This document shows positions 13,101 to 26,822 of a stretch of 64,000 nt of DNA, one piece after another. The notes below the pieces were generated by a model. The model was not told the origin of the DNA and did not search any database. It saw only the letters and a list, made by a program, of their open reading frames with translations. How positions within the stretch are numbered: position 1 is the first letter of the stretch; each line of letters begins with the position of its first letter. This stretch comes from Tomocerus qinae. Taxonomy: Eukaryota > Arthropoda > Collembola > Entomobryomorpha > Tomoceridae. A program made the position numbers and the translations under genes. The DNA is taken from NCBI GenBank assembly GCA_020055645.1, contig CM034546.1, forward strand, positions 81,902,001 through 81,966,000. The letters run 5' to 3'.

Positions 13101-16100
13101 ACATTGATTATGAAAATCAAAAGAAAATCAAAATAAATAATTGTTGACTATGAAAATCAACAGAAACTCAAAACAGATTAACATTGATTATCAAAATCAA
13201 CAGAAAATCAAAATAAATAATTGTTGACTAAGAAAATCAACAGAAACTCAAAACAGATTAAGATTGACAATGAAAAACAACAGAAAATCAAAATTGATTA
13301 ATGTTGAATATGAAAATCAACAGAAAATCAAAATTGATTAATGTTGAAATATGAAAATCAACAGAAAATCAAAATTGATTAATGTTGAATATGAAAATCA
13401 ACAGAAAATCAAAATTGATTAATGTTGACTGAATACCAACAGAAAATCAAAATTGATTAACGTTGACTATGAAAATCAACAGAAAATCAAAATATATAAT
13501 TGTTGACTATGAAAATCAACAGAAAATCAAAATTGATTAATGTTGACTATGAAAATCAACAGAAAATCAAAATATATAATTGTTGACTATGAAAATCAAC
13601 AGAAAATCAAAATTGATTAATGTTGACTATGAAAATCAACAGAAAGTCAAAATTGATAATTGTTAACTATGAAAATCAACAGAAAATCAAAATGTATGAA
13701 TATTGAACATCAAAGTCAACAGAAAACCAAAGCAGATTAACATTGATTATGAAAATCAACAGAAAATCAAAATTGATTAATGTTGACTGAATACCAACAG
13801 AAAATCAAAATTGATTAACGTTGACTATGAAAATCAACAGAAAAACAAAATATATAATTGTTGACTATGAAAATCAACAGAAAATCAAAATTGATTAATG
13901 TTGACTATGAAAATCAACAGAAAATCAAAATATATAATTGTTAACTATGAAAATCAACAGAAAATCAAAATGTATGAATGTTGAACATCAAAGTCAACAG
14001 AAAACCAAAGCAGATTAACATTGATTATGAAAATCAACAGAAAATCAAAATAAATATTTGTTGACTATGAAAATCAACAGAAACTCAAAACAGATTAACA
14101 TTGATTATCAAAATCAACAGAAAATCAAAATAAATAATTGTTGACTAAGAAAATCAACAGAAACTCAAAACAGATTAAGATTGACAATGAAAAACAACAG
14201 AAAATCAAAATTGATTAATGTTGAATATGGAAATCAACAGAAAATCAAAATTGATTAATGTTGAATATGAAAATCAACAGAAAAGCAAAATTGATTAATG
14301 TTGACTGAATACCAACAGAAAATCAAAATTAATTAACGTTGACTATGAAAATCAACAGAAAATCAAAATATATAATTGTTGACTATGAAAATCAACAGAA
14401 AATCAAAATTGATTAATGTTGACTATGAAAATCAACAGAAAATCAAAATATATAATTGTTGACTATGAAAATCAACAGAAAATCAAAATTGATTAATGTT
14501 GACTATGAAAATCAACAGAAAGTCAAAATTGATAATTGTTAACTATGAAAATCAACAGAAAATCAAAATGTATGAATGTTGAACATCAAAGTCAACAGAA
14601 AACCAAAGCAGATTAACATTGATTATGAAAATCAAAAGAAAATCAAAATAAATAATTGTTGACTATGAAAATCAACAGAAACTCAAAACAGATTAACATT
14701 GATTATCAAAATCAACAGAAAATCAAAATAAATAATTGTTGACTAAGAAAATCAACAGAAACTCAAAACAGATTAAGATTGACAATGAAAAACAACAGAA
14801 AATCAAAATTGATTAATGTTGAATATGAAAATCAACAGAAAATCAAAATTGATTAATGTTGAAATATGAAAATCAACAGAAAATCAAAATTGATTAATGT
14901 TGAATATGAAAATCAACAGAAAATCAAAATTGATTAATGTTGACTGAATACCAACAGAAAATCAAAATTGATTAACGTTGACTATGAAAATCAACAGAAA
15001 ATCAAAATATATAATTGTTGACTATGAAAATCAACAGAAAATCAAAATTGATTAATGTTGACTATGAAAATCAACAGAAAATCAAAATATATAATTGTTG
15101 ACTATGAAAATCAACAGAAAATCAAAATTGATTAATGTTGACTATGAAAATCAACAGAAAGTCAAAATTGATAATTGTTAACTATGAAAATCAACAGAAA
15201 ATCAAAATGTATGAATATTGAACATCAAAGTCAACAGAAAACCAAAGCAGATTAACATTGATTATGAAAATCAACAGAAAATCAAAATTGATTAATGTTG
15301 ACTGAATACCAACAGAAAATCAAAATTGATTAACGTTGACTATGAAAATCAACAGAAAATCAAAATTGATTAATGTTGACTATGAAAATCAACAGAAACT
15401 CAAAACAGATTAACATTGATTATCAAAATCAACAGAAAATCAAAATAAATAATTGTTGACTAAGAAAATCAACAGAAACTCAAAACAGATTAAGATTGAC
15501 AATGAAAAACAACAGAAAATCAAAATTGATAAATGTTGAATATGGAAATCAACAGAAAATCAAAATTGATTAATGTTGAATATGAAAATCAACAGAAAAT
15601 CAAAATTGATTAATGTTGACTGAATACCAACAGAATATCAAAATTGATTAACGTTGACTATGAAAATCAAGAGAAAATCAAAATATATAATTGTTGACTA
15701 TGAAAATCAACAGAAAATTAAAATTGATTAATGTTGACTATGAAAATCAACAGAAAATCAAAATATATAATTGTTGACTATGAAAATCAACAGAAAATCA
15801 AAATATATAATTGTTGACTATGAAAATCAACAGAAAATCAAAATTGATTAATGTTGACTATGAAAATCAACAGAAAATCAAAATTGATTAATGTTGACTA
15901 TGAAAATCAACAGAAAGTCAAAATAGATAATTGTTAACTATGAAAATCAACAGAAAGTCAAAATAGATAATTGTTAACTATGAAAATCAGCAGAAAATCA
16001 AAATTGGTAATTGCTAACTATGAAAATCAACAGAAAGTCAAAATTGATAAAAATCAACAGAAAATCAAAATTGATAATTGTTAACTATGGAAATCAACAG

Positions 16101-19100
16101 AAAATCAAAATTGATAATTGTTAACTATGAAAATCTATAGAAAATCAAAATAGGTAGTTGCTGACTTTGAAAATTAACAGAAAATCAAAATAGGTAATTG
16201 CTGACTATGAAAATCAACAGAAAATCAAAATATATAATCGTTGACTATGAAAATCAACAGAAAATTAAAATTGATTAATTTTGAATATGAAAATCAACAG
16301 AAAATCAAAATATATAATTGTTAACTATGAAAATCAACAGAAAATCAAAATTAATTAATATTGACTATGAAAATCAACAGAAAGTCAAAATTGATAATTG
16401 TTAACTATGAAAATCAACAGAAAATCAAAATTGGTAATTGTTAACTATGAAAATCAACAGAAAATCAAAATTGATAATTGTTAACTATGAAAATCAACAG
16501 AAAATCAAAATTGATTAATGTTGACTATGAAAATCAACAGAAAATCAAAATTGATAATTGTTAACTATGAAAATCAACAGAAAATCAAAATTGATTAATA
16601 TTGACTATGAAAATCAACAAAAAGTCAAAATTGATAATTGTTAACTATGAAAATCAACAGAAAATCAAAATTGATTAATGTTGACTATGAAAATCAACAG
16701 AAAGTCAAAATTGATAATTGTTAACTATGAAAATCAACAGAAAATCAAAATTGGTAATTGTTAACTATGAAAATCAACAGAAAATCAAAATTGATAATTG
16801 TTAACTATGAAAATCAACAGAAAATCAAAATTGATAATTGTTAACTATGAAAATTAACAGAAAGTCAAAATTGATAAAAATCAACAGAAAATCAAAATTG
16901 ATAATTGTTAACTATGGAAATCAACAGAAAATCAAAATTGATAATTGTCAACTACGGAAATCAACAGAAAATCAAAATTGATAATTGTTAACTATGAAAA
17001 TCAACAGAAAATCAAAATGTATGAATGTTGAACATCAAAGTCAACAGAAAACCAAAGCAGATTAACATTGATTATGAAAATCAACAGAAAATCAAAATAA
17101 ATAATTGTTGACTATGAAAATTAACAGAAACTCAAAACAGATTAACATTGATTATCAAAATCAACAGAAAATCAAAATAAATAATTGCTGACTAAGAAAA
17201 TCAACAGAAACTCAAAACAGATTAAGATTGACAATGAAAAACAACAGAAAATCAAAATTGATTAATGTTGACTGAATACCAACAGAAAATCAAAATTGAT
17301 TAACGTTGACTATGAAAATCAACAGAAAATCAAAATATATAATTGTTGACTATGAAAATCAACAGAAAATCAAAATTGATTAATGTTGACTATGAAAATC
17401 AACAGAAAATCAAAATATATAATTGTTGACTATGAAAATCAACAGAAAATCAAAATTGATTAATGTTGACTATGAAAATCAACAGAAAGTCAAAATTGAT
17501 AATTGTTGACTATGAAAATCAACAGAAAATCAAAATGTATGAATGTTGAACATCAAAGTCAACAGAAAACCAAAGCAGATTAACATTGATTATGAAAATC
17601 AACAGAAAATCAAAATAAATAATTGTTGACTATGAAAATCAACAGAAACTCAAAACAGATTAACATTGATTATCAAAATCAACAGAAAATCAAAATAAAT
17701 AATTGTTGACTAAGAAAATCAACAGAAACTCAAAACAGATTAAGATTGACAATGAAAAACAACAGAAAATCAAAATTGATAAATGTTGAATATGGAAATC
17801 AACAGAAAATCAAAATTGATTAATGTTGAATATGAAAATCAACAGAAAATCAAAATTGATTAATGTTGACTGAATACCAACAGAATATCAAAATTGATTA
17901 ACGTTGACTATGAAATTTAACAGAAAATCAAAATATATAATCGTTGACTATGAAAATCAACAGAAAATTAAAATTGATTAATGTTGACTATGAAAATCAA
18001 CAGAAAATCAAAATATATAATTGTTGACTATGAAAATCAACAGAAAATCAAAACATATAATTAATGACTATGAAAATCAACAGAAAATCAAAATTGATTA
18101 ATGTTGACTAAGAAAATCAACAGAAAGTCAAAATTGATAATTGTTAACCATGAAAATCAACAGAAAATCAAAATTGATTAATATTGACTATGAAAATCAA
18201 CAGAAAGTCAAAATTGATAATTGTTAACTATGAAAATCAACAGAAAATCAAAATTGGTAATTGTTAACTATGAAAATCAACAGAAAATCAAAATTGATAA
18301 TTGTTGACTATGAAAATCAACAGAAAATCAAAATTGATAATTGTTAACTATGAAAATCAACAGAAAATCAAAATTGATTAATATTGACTATGAAAATCAA
18401 CAAAAAGTCAAAATTGATAATTGTTAACTATGAAAATCAACAGAAAATCAAAATTGATTAATGTTGACTATGAAAATCAACAGAAAGTCAAAATTGATAA
18501 TTGTTAACTATGAAAATCAACAGAAAATCAAAATTGGTAATTGTTAACTATGAAAATCAACAGAAAATCAAAATTGATAATTGTTAACTATGAAAATCAA
18601 CAGAAAGTCAAAATAGATAATTGTTAACTATGAAAATCAGCAGAAAATCAAAATTGGTAATTGCTAACTATGAAAATCAACAGAAAATCAAAATTGATAA
18701 TTGTTAACTATGAAAATCAACAGAAAATCAAAATTGATAATTGTTAACTATGAAAATCAACAGAAAATCAAAATTGATTAGTGTTGACTATGAAAATCAA
18801 CAGAAAGTCAAAATTGATAAAAATCAACAGAAAATCAAAATTGATAATTGTTAACTATGGAAATCAACAGAAAATCAAAATTGATAATTGTTAACTATGA
18901 AAATCTATAGAAAATCAAAATAGGTAGTTGCTGACTTTGAAAATCAACAGAAAATCAAAATAGGTAATTGCTGACTATGAAAATCAACAGAAAATCAAAA
19001 TATATAATCGTTGACTATGAAAATCAACAGAAAATTAAAATTGATTAATTTTGAATATGAAAATCAACAGAAAATCAAAATATATAATTGTTAACTATGA

Positions 19101-22100
19101 AAATCAACAGAAAATCAAAATTAATTAATATTGACTATGAAAATCAACAGAAAGTCAAAATTGATAATTGTTAACTATGAAAATCAACAGAAAATCAAAA
19201 TTGGTAATTGTTAACTATGAAAATCAACAGAAAATCAAAATTGATAATTGTTAACTATGAAAATCAACAGAAAATCAAAATTGATTAATGTTGACTATGA
19301 AAATCAACAGAAAATCAAAATTGATAATTGTTAACTATGAAAATCAACAGAAAATCAAAATTGATTAATATTGACTATGAAAATCAACAAAAAGTCAAAA
19401 TTGATAATTGTTAACTATGAAAATCAACAGAAAATCAAAATTGATTAATGTTGACTATGAAAATCAACAGAAAGTCAAAATTGATAATTGTTAACTATGA
19501 AAATCAACAGAAAATCAAAATTGGTAATTGTTAACTATGAAAATCAACAGAAAATCAAAATTGATAATTGTTAACTATGAAAATCAACAGAAAATCAAAA
19601 TTGATAATTGTTAACTATGAAAATTAACAGAAAGTCAAAATTGATAAAAATCAACAGAAAATCAAAATTGATAATTGTTAACTATGGAAATCAACAGAAA
19701 ATCAAAATTGATAATTGTCAACTACGGAAATCAACAGAAAATCAAAATTGATAATTGTTAACTATGAAAATCAACAGAAAATCAAAATGTATGAATGTTG
19801 AACATCAAAGTCAACAGAAAACCAAAGCAGATTAACATTGATTATGAAAATCAACAGAAAATCAAAATAAATAATTGTTGACTATGAAAATTAACAGAAA
19901 CTCAAAACAGATTAACATTGATTATCAAAATCAACAGAAAATCAAAATAAATAATTGCTGACTAAGAAAATCAACAGAAACTCAAAACAGATTAAGATTG
20001 ACAATGAAAAACAACAGAAAATCAAAATTGATTAATGTTGACTGAATACCAACAGAAAATCAAAATTGATTAACGTTGACTATGAAAATCAACAGAAAAT
20101 CAAAATATATAATTGTTGACTATGAAAATCAACAGAAAATCAAAATTGATTAATGTTGACTATGAAAATCAACAGAAAATCAAAATATATAATTGTTGAC
20201 TATGAAAATCAACAGAAAATCAAAATTGATTAATGTTGACTATGAAAATCAACAGAAAGTCAAAATTGATAATTGTTGACTATGAAAATCAACAGAAAAT
20301 CAAAATGTATGAATGTTGAACATCAAAGTCAACAGAAAACCAAAGCAGATTAACATTGATTATGAAAATCAACAGAAAATCAAAATAAATAATTGTTGAC
20401 TATGAAAATCAACAGAAACTCAAAACAGATTAACATTGATTATCAAAATCAACAGAAAATCAAAATAAATAATTGTTGACTAAGAAAATCAACAGAAACT
20501 CAAAACAGATTAAGATTGACAATGAAAAACAACAGAAAATCAAAATTGATAAATGTTGAATATGGAAATCAACAGAAAATCAAAATTGATTAATGTTGAA
20601 TATGAAAATCAACAGAAAATCAAAATTGATTAATGTTGACTGAATACCAACAGAATATCAAAATTGATTAACGTTGACTATGAAATTTAACAGAAAATCA
20701 AAATATATAATCGTTGACTATGAAAATCAACAGAAAATTAAAATTGATTAATGTTGACTATGAAAATCAACAGAAAATCAAAATATATAATTGTTGACTA
20801 TGAAAATCAACAGAAAATCAAAATATATAATTAATGACTATGAAAATCAACAGAAAATCAAAATTGATTAATGTTGACTAAGAAAATCAACAGAAAGTCA
20901 AAATTGATAATTGTTAACCATGAAAATCAACAGAAAATAAAAATTGATTAATATTGACTATGAAAATCAACAGAAAGTCAAAATTGATAATTGTTAACTA
21001 TGAAAATCAACAGAAAATCAAAATTGGTAATTGTTAACTATGAAAATCAACAGAAAATCAAAATTGATAATTGTTAACTATGAAAATCAACAGAAAATCA
21101 AAATTGATTAGTGTTGACTATGAAAATCAACAGAAAGTCAAAATTGATAAAAATCAACAGAAAGTCAAAATTGATAAAAATCAACAGAAAATCAAAATTG
21201 ATAATTGTTAACTATGGAAATCAACAGAAAATCAAAATTGATAATTGTTAACTATGAAAATCTATAGAAAATCAAAATAGGTAGTTGCTGACTTTGAAAA
21301 TCAACAGAAAATCAAAATAGGTAATTGCTGACTATGAAAATCAACAGAAAATCAAAATTGATAATTGTTAACTATGAAAATCAACAGAAAATCAAAATTG
21401 ATCAATGTTGACTATGAAAATCAACAGAAAATCAAAATTGATTAATGTTGACTGAATACCAACAGAATATCAAAATTGATTAACGTTGACTATGAAATTT
21501 AACAGAAAATCAAAATATATAATCGTTGACTATGAAAATCAACAGAAAATTAAAATTGATTAATGTTGACTATGAAAATCAACAGAAAATCAAAATATAT
21601 AATTGTTGACTATGAAAATCAACAGAAAATCAAAATATATAATTGTTGAACATCAAAGTCAACAGAAAACCAAAGCAGATTAACATTGATTATGAAAATC
21701 AACAGAAAATCAAAATAAATATTTGTTGACTATGAAAATCAACAGAAACTCAAAACAGATTAACATTGATTATCAAAATCAACAGAAAATCAAAATAAAT
21801 AATTGTTGACTAAGAATATCAACAGAAACTCAAAACAGATTAAGATTGACAATGAAAAACAACAGAAAATCAAAATTGATTAATGTTGAATATGGAAATC
21901 AACAGAAAATCAAAATTGATTAATGTTGAATATGAAAATCAACAGAAAATCAAAATTGATTAATGTTGACTGAATACCAACAGAATATCAAAATTGATTA
22001 ACGTTGACTATGAAATTTAACAGAAAATCAAAATATATAATCGTTGACTATGAAAATCAACAGAAAATTAAAATTGATTAATGTTAACTATGAAAATCAA

Positions 22101-22555
22101 CAGAAAATCAAAATTGATTAATATTGACTATGAAAATCAACAGAAAGTCAAAATTGATAATTGTTAACTATGAAAATCAACAGAAAATCAAAATTGGTAA
22201 TTGTTAACTATGAAAATCAACAGAAAATCAAAATTGATAATTGTTAACTATGAAAATCAACAGAAAATCAAAATTGATAATTGTTAACTATGAAAATCAA
22301 CAGAAAATCAAAATTGATTAGTGTTGACTATGAAAATCAACAGAAAGTCAAAATTGATAAAAATCAACAGAAAATCAAAATTGATAATTGTTAACTATGG
22401 AAATCAACAGAAAATCAAAATTGATAATTGTTAACTACGAAAATCTATAGAAAATCAAAATAGGTAGTTGCTGACTTTGAAAATCAACAGAAAATCAAAA
22501 TATGTAATTGCTGACTATGAAAATCAACAGAAAATCAAAATTGATTAATGTTGGC
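7200..22555. repeat. 15.4-kb satellite of ~40-bp monomers with higher-order repeats
   Basis: The commonest monomer is 40 bp and contains AAAATCAACAGAAAATC and ATTGATTAATGTTGAC. Variants have TATATAATTG, GATAATTGTTAAC, AAATAATTG or GTATGAATGTTGAACAT inserts. Marker variants recur at fixed offsets. TGTCAACTACGG is at 10561, 12384, 16946 and 19716. TAGGTAGTTGCTGAC is at 9766, 16151, 18921, 21278 and 22461. GTATGAATGTTGAAC at 10634, 12457, 17019 and 19789 repeats the 1823, 6385 and 2770 bp spacings. The array therefore grew by multi-kilobase unequal exchange on top of monomer amplification. No gene lies in it. Confidence 0.9.
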
Positions 22556-22866
22556 TATCACAATGAAAAGCAATTCGAAAAATATAAATTTAACTATCTA
22601 TTTGCATATAAATGCGAAATTGATTTATTTCCGTCCTATATTAGGTATTTACCAGTTTTATTTACTTTATTATAAAATCTTAAATTTGTTCGAAGCGGCA
22701 TTTAATATTTTGTACTATCCCGGTAACAATCAATAGGAAGCACATTTGAACTTTTAATGTCCATTTAATGCCACATTTTCATTTTGACTATTAAAATGAA
22801 GACAAAGTGAGCGCGCGGCATCTCAGCAACCTATGGACCAATGTGGCCCATTTTCAATAGGCTTTG

Positions 22867-24915
22867 TGTTGGAGCCATATTTCACATAATATGTATTCAT
22901 TATATCCACAACGTATTTTGTCCTATTCAATTGTGTTATGCATTTTACTGCTCCTGACTGACCACGCACCACGTGCTCAGTAAATTACTGAGCACGTGGT
23001 TATTGGGTAGTAAGTAGTTGAGTTGAAATGTTTCTCATCTATATCTGTTCTAGGCATACAATGTCTGCAGTACATTGTAAGCCATCTATTATTCTTTTGT
23101 CAAACTCTTTTAGTACTTAGTTGTATCTAACTTTAGTCGTTGCAATAGGCTAAATCTTTGTACTTTTAACCAATAGAAAGTTAGATTTAGCCGTTAATCT
23201 AATTCTAAGCATTCTTTCAAGTTCAGTGTGAACTTGTTCTTTCTAGATTCAGTTGCGTGCCGTGCCGGCTCCAGTAAGTGTCTACTTTTGTGTTCTTCTC
23301 TACATTTTCGTTTCTGGACGGCATTTTTGGTCTTTCTTGACCTTTCTTTCTTTGAATTAATTGTGTGATTGTGCTTTAGTTCGTAATAAATAGTATTTAA
23401 GCAAAATACTAGTATTCAATAGTACACATTTATTAAAACCTACAGCAAGCCGTAACAGAAGCTCGCCTGAGTAAAGGTTACCGTGTACACATTTTGGTAG
23501 ACGAAAAGTCGCACGTAACACAAAACCGAATGTACGGATTTTGATCAAGCTTTCAGAATTGAGTCTTTATATATGTAGCTACGACATATTAAAAATTCAG
23601 ACATTGATATTATAAGGAAACGAAACTATATCATTTGAAAAATCAACAGAAAATTTAAAATAGATAATTTTTGACTATGAAAATCAACAAAATCAAAATT
23701 GATTAATGTTGAATATCAAAATCAACAGTAAATCAAATTTGATTATTCTTTACTATCAAAATCAATACAAAATCAAAATCGATGAAACATAAATTCAAAA
23801 TAAATTTGGTAGAAGCGGATTGAAATATTTTATACTATCAATCTCACAATTTATAGGAAACGCAATTTAACTTTTTAATGCCCATTTTTCACTTTGACTA
23901 TCAAAATGAAGACAAAGTGACCGCACGGCATTTCAGCAACCAATGGACTGATTTGCCCGAAAATCAATAGAGATCGTCACCAGTCCATAGGTATGGTTTT
24001 TGCCAAGTTTAATTAATATCCGTCTTTGCATTCGAAAGTTATCGTGGGTACGGACAGACGGACGGACAGACTGTGCGATTCTATACGGTGCCTTATTCAG
24101 GCGAGTTAAAATTGATTAATGTTGACTATGAAAATAAACACAAATTCAAAATTGATAATTGTTGACTATAAAAATCAACATAAATTCAAAATTGAATAAT
24201 TTTGACTATGAAAATCAACATATTAAAATTGAATAATGTTGACTATGAAAATCAGCATTAAATTAAAATTGAATAATGTTGACTATGAAAATCTAAAGAG
24301 AATCAAAATCGGTCAATATTAATAATGAAAATCAATAGAAATTGGAATAATGCAAGTTTGACTATAAAATTTAATATAAATGCGAATTAGATTTATTTCC
24401 GTACTCCTATAGTTACTTTCTGGTTTTATTTGCTTTTACTATAAAATCTTCAATTCGGTAGAAGCGGAGTGAAATATTTTATACTATCCCGCTAACAATT
24501 TATAGGAAACGCAATTGAACTTTTTAATGCCCATTTTTCACTTTGACTATCAAAATGAAGACAAAGTGAGCGCACGGTATCTCAGCAACCAATGGACCGA
24601 TTAGCCCCAAAATCAATAGGGATCGTCAGTGGTCCATAGGCATTGTTTTTGCCAAGTTTGGTCAATATCCGTCATTGCTTTCGAAAGTTATCGTGGGGAC
24701 GGACGGACGTACGGACGGACGGACGGACGGACGTACGGACAGACTGTGCGGTTCTATAAGCTGCCTTATTCAGGCGAGCTAAAACACACACAATTAGGCA
24801 CGCATCGTCATATGAATCTTGTCATTCATCAACCCGCACCGCTATCATCATCTACCTGACACTACCACTGCCCAAGGCATCAAAACTCAGCATTTTTAAC
24901 GGTCACTCGTCAACA
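22867..24915 (+). repeat. 5' LTR of the BEL/Pao element, split by a HINE
   Basis: The LTR is in two parts, 22867-23438 and 24784-24915, which sum to 704 bp, the exact length of the 3' LTR. A 33-bp palindrome with CACGTG at both ends (22968-23000) is conserved in both LTRs. AATAAA occurs near 23385 and marks a possible polyadenylation signal. Confidence 0.88.
23439..24783 (+). mobile_element. HINE-like element inserted in the BEL 5' LTR
   Basis: Comparison with the intact 3' LTR defines both ends: CCTACAGCAAGCC at the left and GCGAGCT plus A residues at the right, inside an A5 run of the target. There is no target duplication beyond possible extra A residues. The body has a degenerate monomer core (about 23640-23780 and 24115-24330) and two tail-like blocks with (GGAC)n, one near 24050 and one near 24700-24740, so it is a composite of one full and one shortened unit. 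Insertion between A and A (T and T on the other strand) matches what is known of Helentrons. Confidence 0.75.
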
Positions 24916-25925
24916 TTTGGTCCTTCGTACGCCGAATTACTATCAGGTAGTAATTTCTTGAACTTTTTTGTGTCTTCTTGAGGATCTCTGGAGTGTCAAC
25001 GTGTCAACTGACGGACTGTCTACCGTCAGCCATCATTGTGCAATAGTCGAACAGTGTCGACTATTATCAAACCGCAACCTGTGAAAAATATTCGAACGTG
25101 TCGAATATTCATCTCGTGTCACCAGTCGGACATTCAACCGTCTGGAAACTGCAAAACTGTCAGCCCTACAACCTGCCAGTTAATCTACCTTGTGAAACTG
25201 CCAGCCTAAAAACCTGTCAGTCATTCTAGTGCAAAACTGCCAGCCTTACAACCTGCCAGTTAATCTATAGTGTGAAACTGTCAGCCTAAAAACCTGTCAG
25301 TTAATCTAGTGCAAAACTGTTAGCCTCAGCCTATCAGTTAATCAACCGTGCAAAACTGTCAGCCTTACCACCTGCCAGTTATTCTATTGTGTGAAACTGT
25401 CAGCCTAAAAACCTGTCAGTCAAACTAGTGAAAACTGTTAGCCTCAGCCTATCAGTTAATCAACCAGTGCAAAACTGTCAGCCTTACAACCTGCCAGTTA
25501 ATCTATTGTGTGAAACTGTCAGCCTAAAAATCTGTCAGTCAATCTAGTGAAAAAACTGTTAGCCTCAGCCTATTAGTTAATCAACCCGTGCAAAACTGTC
25601 AGCTTTAAAACCTGCCAGTTAATCTATTTATGTCAACAGACGGATGTGCAAATCGTCTGTTAATCTATCGAAGTGAAAAACTGACGGACTTATAATCCTC
25701 AGTAATCTATCAACGGAGCTAAGCTGTCGGACAATCAACCGTCAGTAAGTGTCAAATATTTGAACTGTGTCAAATATTAATCTATTTACCGTGCTATACC
25801 CTGCAAATATTCGAACGTGTCGAATATTCATCTTTGTGTCACCAGTCGGACTGTCAACCGTCTGGTATCCTGCTATTGTGTGTTTTTGTTCATTTCAGCA
25901 AACTCAGTGCTACTAATCATTCGCA
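24916..25925 (+). repeat. BEL leader made of serial short hairpins and ~110-bp tandem repeats
   Basis: The 1-kb leader after the 5' LTR starts TTTGGTCCTTCG, a plausible primer-binding site. It consists of successive inverted repeats: AATAGTCGA/TCGACTATT (25042-25065), AATATTCGA/TCGAATATT (25087-25109, again 25805-25827), AATATTTGA/TCAAATATT (25755-25778) and ACCAGTCGG/CCGTCTGGT. Between them are several near-identical units alternating AAACTGTCAGCC and ACCTGCCAGTTAATC (about 25190-25625). The whole stretch would fold into a string of stem-loops in RNA. No frame is open through it. Confidence 0.75.
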
Positions 25926-26822
25926 ATGAATGCATTAGTGAACAAGCGAAGTCTGCTCATCCTTAAGATCAATGCCCTGCAGAAGATCGTGGATGATCAT
26001 ACAACTACACCTCTCGACATGCTGAATGTGCAGCATAATCTGGACCACGCCAAGAAGCTCACAGAAGGCAATGAAAAGATCTGTGACGATATCATCGGTA
26101 AGTGCACGTCAGATGTGGAAATAACTACCCATCATGGAGTTTTTGATGCAGAAGAGAAGAAGCTCACCGCCATCAAAAAATCCTTGAAGTTAATTTTGGC
26201 AACATTTCCAATTCCATCTACTTCAACTACTGCTACCACCTCTGGAACCGGAAGTGCTGACATCCGGTTGCCAAAGTTGGAAATCCCCAAGTTCGATGGA
26301 GATTTTTTGAAGTGGATTTCGTTTCAAGATTTGTTCGTGGCATCAGTCCACAACAACGCAACAATGTCAGATTCTCAGAAACTGCAGTACCTCAAGGGTC
26401 TGGTCTCTGGGGATCCCTCAACCCTCATCGATGGATTGCATATAACGGATGCAAACTACAGTGAAGCTATGAAGATCCTGAGGGAGCGCTACGATGACAA
26501 GCGTGAAATCATTAAGGCCACCTTGGATCGACTCATCTCACAACCCGCAATTCAACAAGAGAATCCTGCTACACTGCAACGGTTAGCAGACACAACCTTG
26601 GAATGCTTCAGATCATTCCAAATTCAAAAACTTCCAATGGAGCAAGTTTGCGAATTGCTCATCATCCATATCATTCAGAAGAAGTTGGACACGGAGTCCA
26701 AACTGCAATGGGAACGAAGAATCACTCCAGGAGTGCTTCCGACTTTCAAGGAATTCTTAGAATTTCTTAATCAGCAAGCCAAGGTCACCGCAGCAGCCGG
26801 TGTCAACAAACTAAAAGCGTAA
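25926..26822 (+). CDS. Gag-like protein of BEL/Pao retrotransposon
   Basis: A 298-aa intact frame, the only coding region of the element. Residues about 110-235 carry the DUF1759-type core of BEL/Pao polyproteins, LPKLEIPKFDGDFLKW, then a KLQYLKGLVSGDP segment and a NYSEAMKILRERYDDK segment, which form the helical capsid-like part of gag. The N-terminal 90 residues are charged and probably helical, followed by a Ser/Thr-rich linker (about 96-110). It stops about 160 bp before the 3' LTR. A normal element would continue with a zinc-knuckle region and an aspartic protease, which are absent. The first ATG (25926) has no competing upstream in-frame start. The intact frame in a deleted element suggests it is young or that gag itself is kept. 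Confidence 0.88.
   Translation: MNALVNKRSLLILKINALQKIVDDHTTTPLDMLNVQHNLDHAKKLTEGNEKICDDIIGKCTSDVEITTHHGVFDAEEKKLTAIKKSLKLILATFPIPSTSTTATTSGTGSADIRLPKLEIPKFDGDFLKWISFQDLFVASVHNNATMSDSQKLQYLKGLVSGDPSTLIDGLHITDANYSEAMKILRERYDDKREIIKATLDRLISQPAIQQENPATLQRLADTTLECFRSFQIQKLPMEQVCELLIIHIIQKKLDTESKLQWERRITPGVLPTFKEFLEFLNQQAKVTAAAGVNKLKA

Noticed and set aside
7200..22555. CRISPR-like regularity of the 40-bp array
   Set aside because: There are no unique spacers between constant repeats, the whole unit is repeated and variants recur in blocks. The context is eukaryotic.
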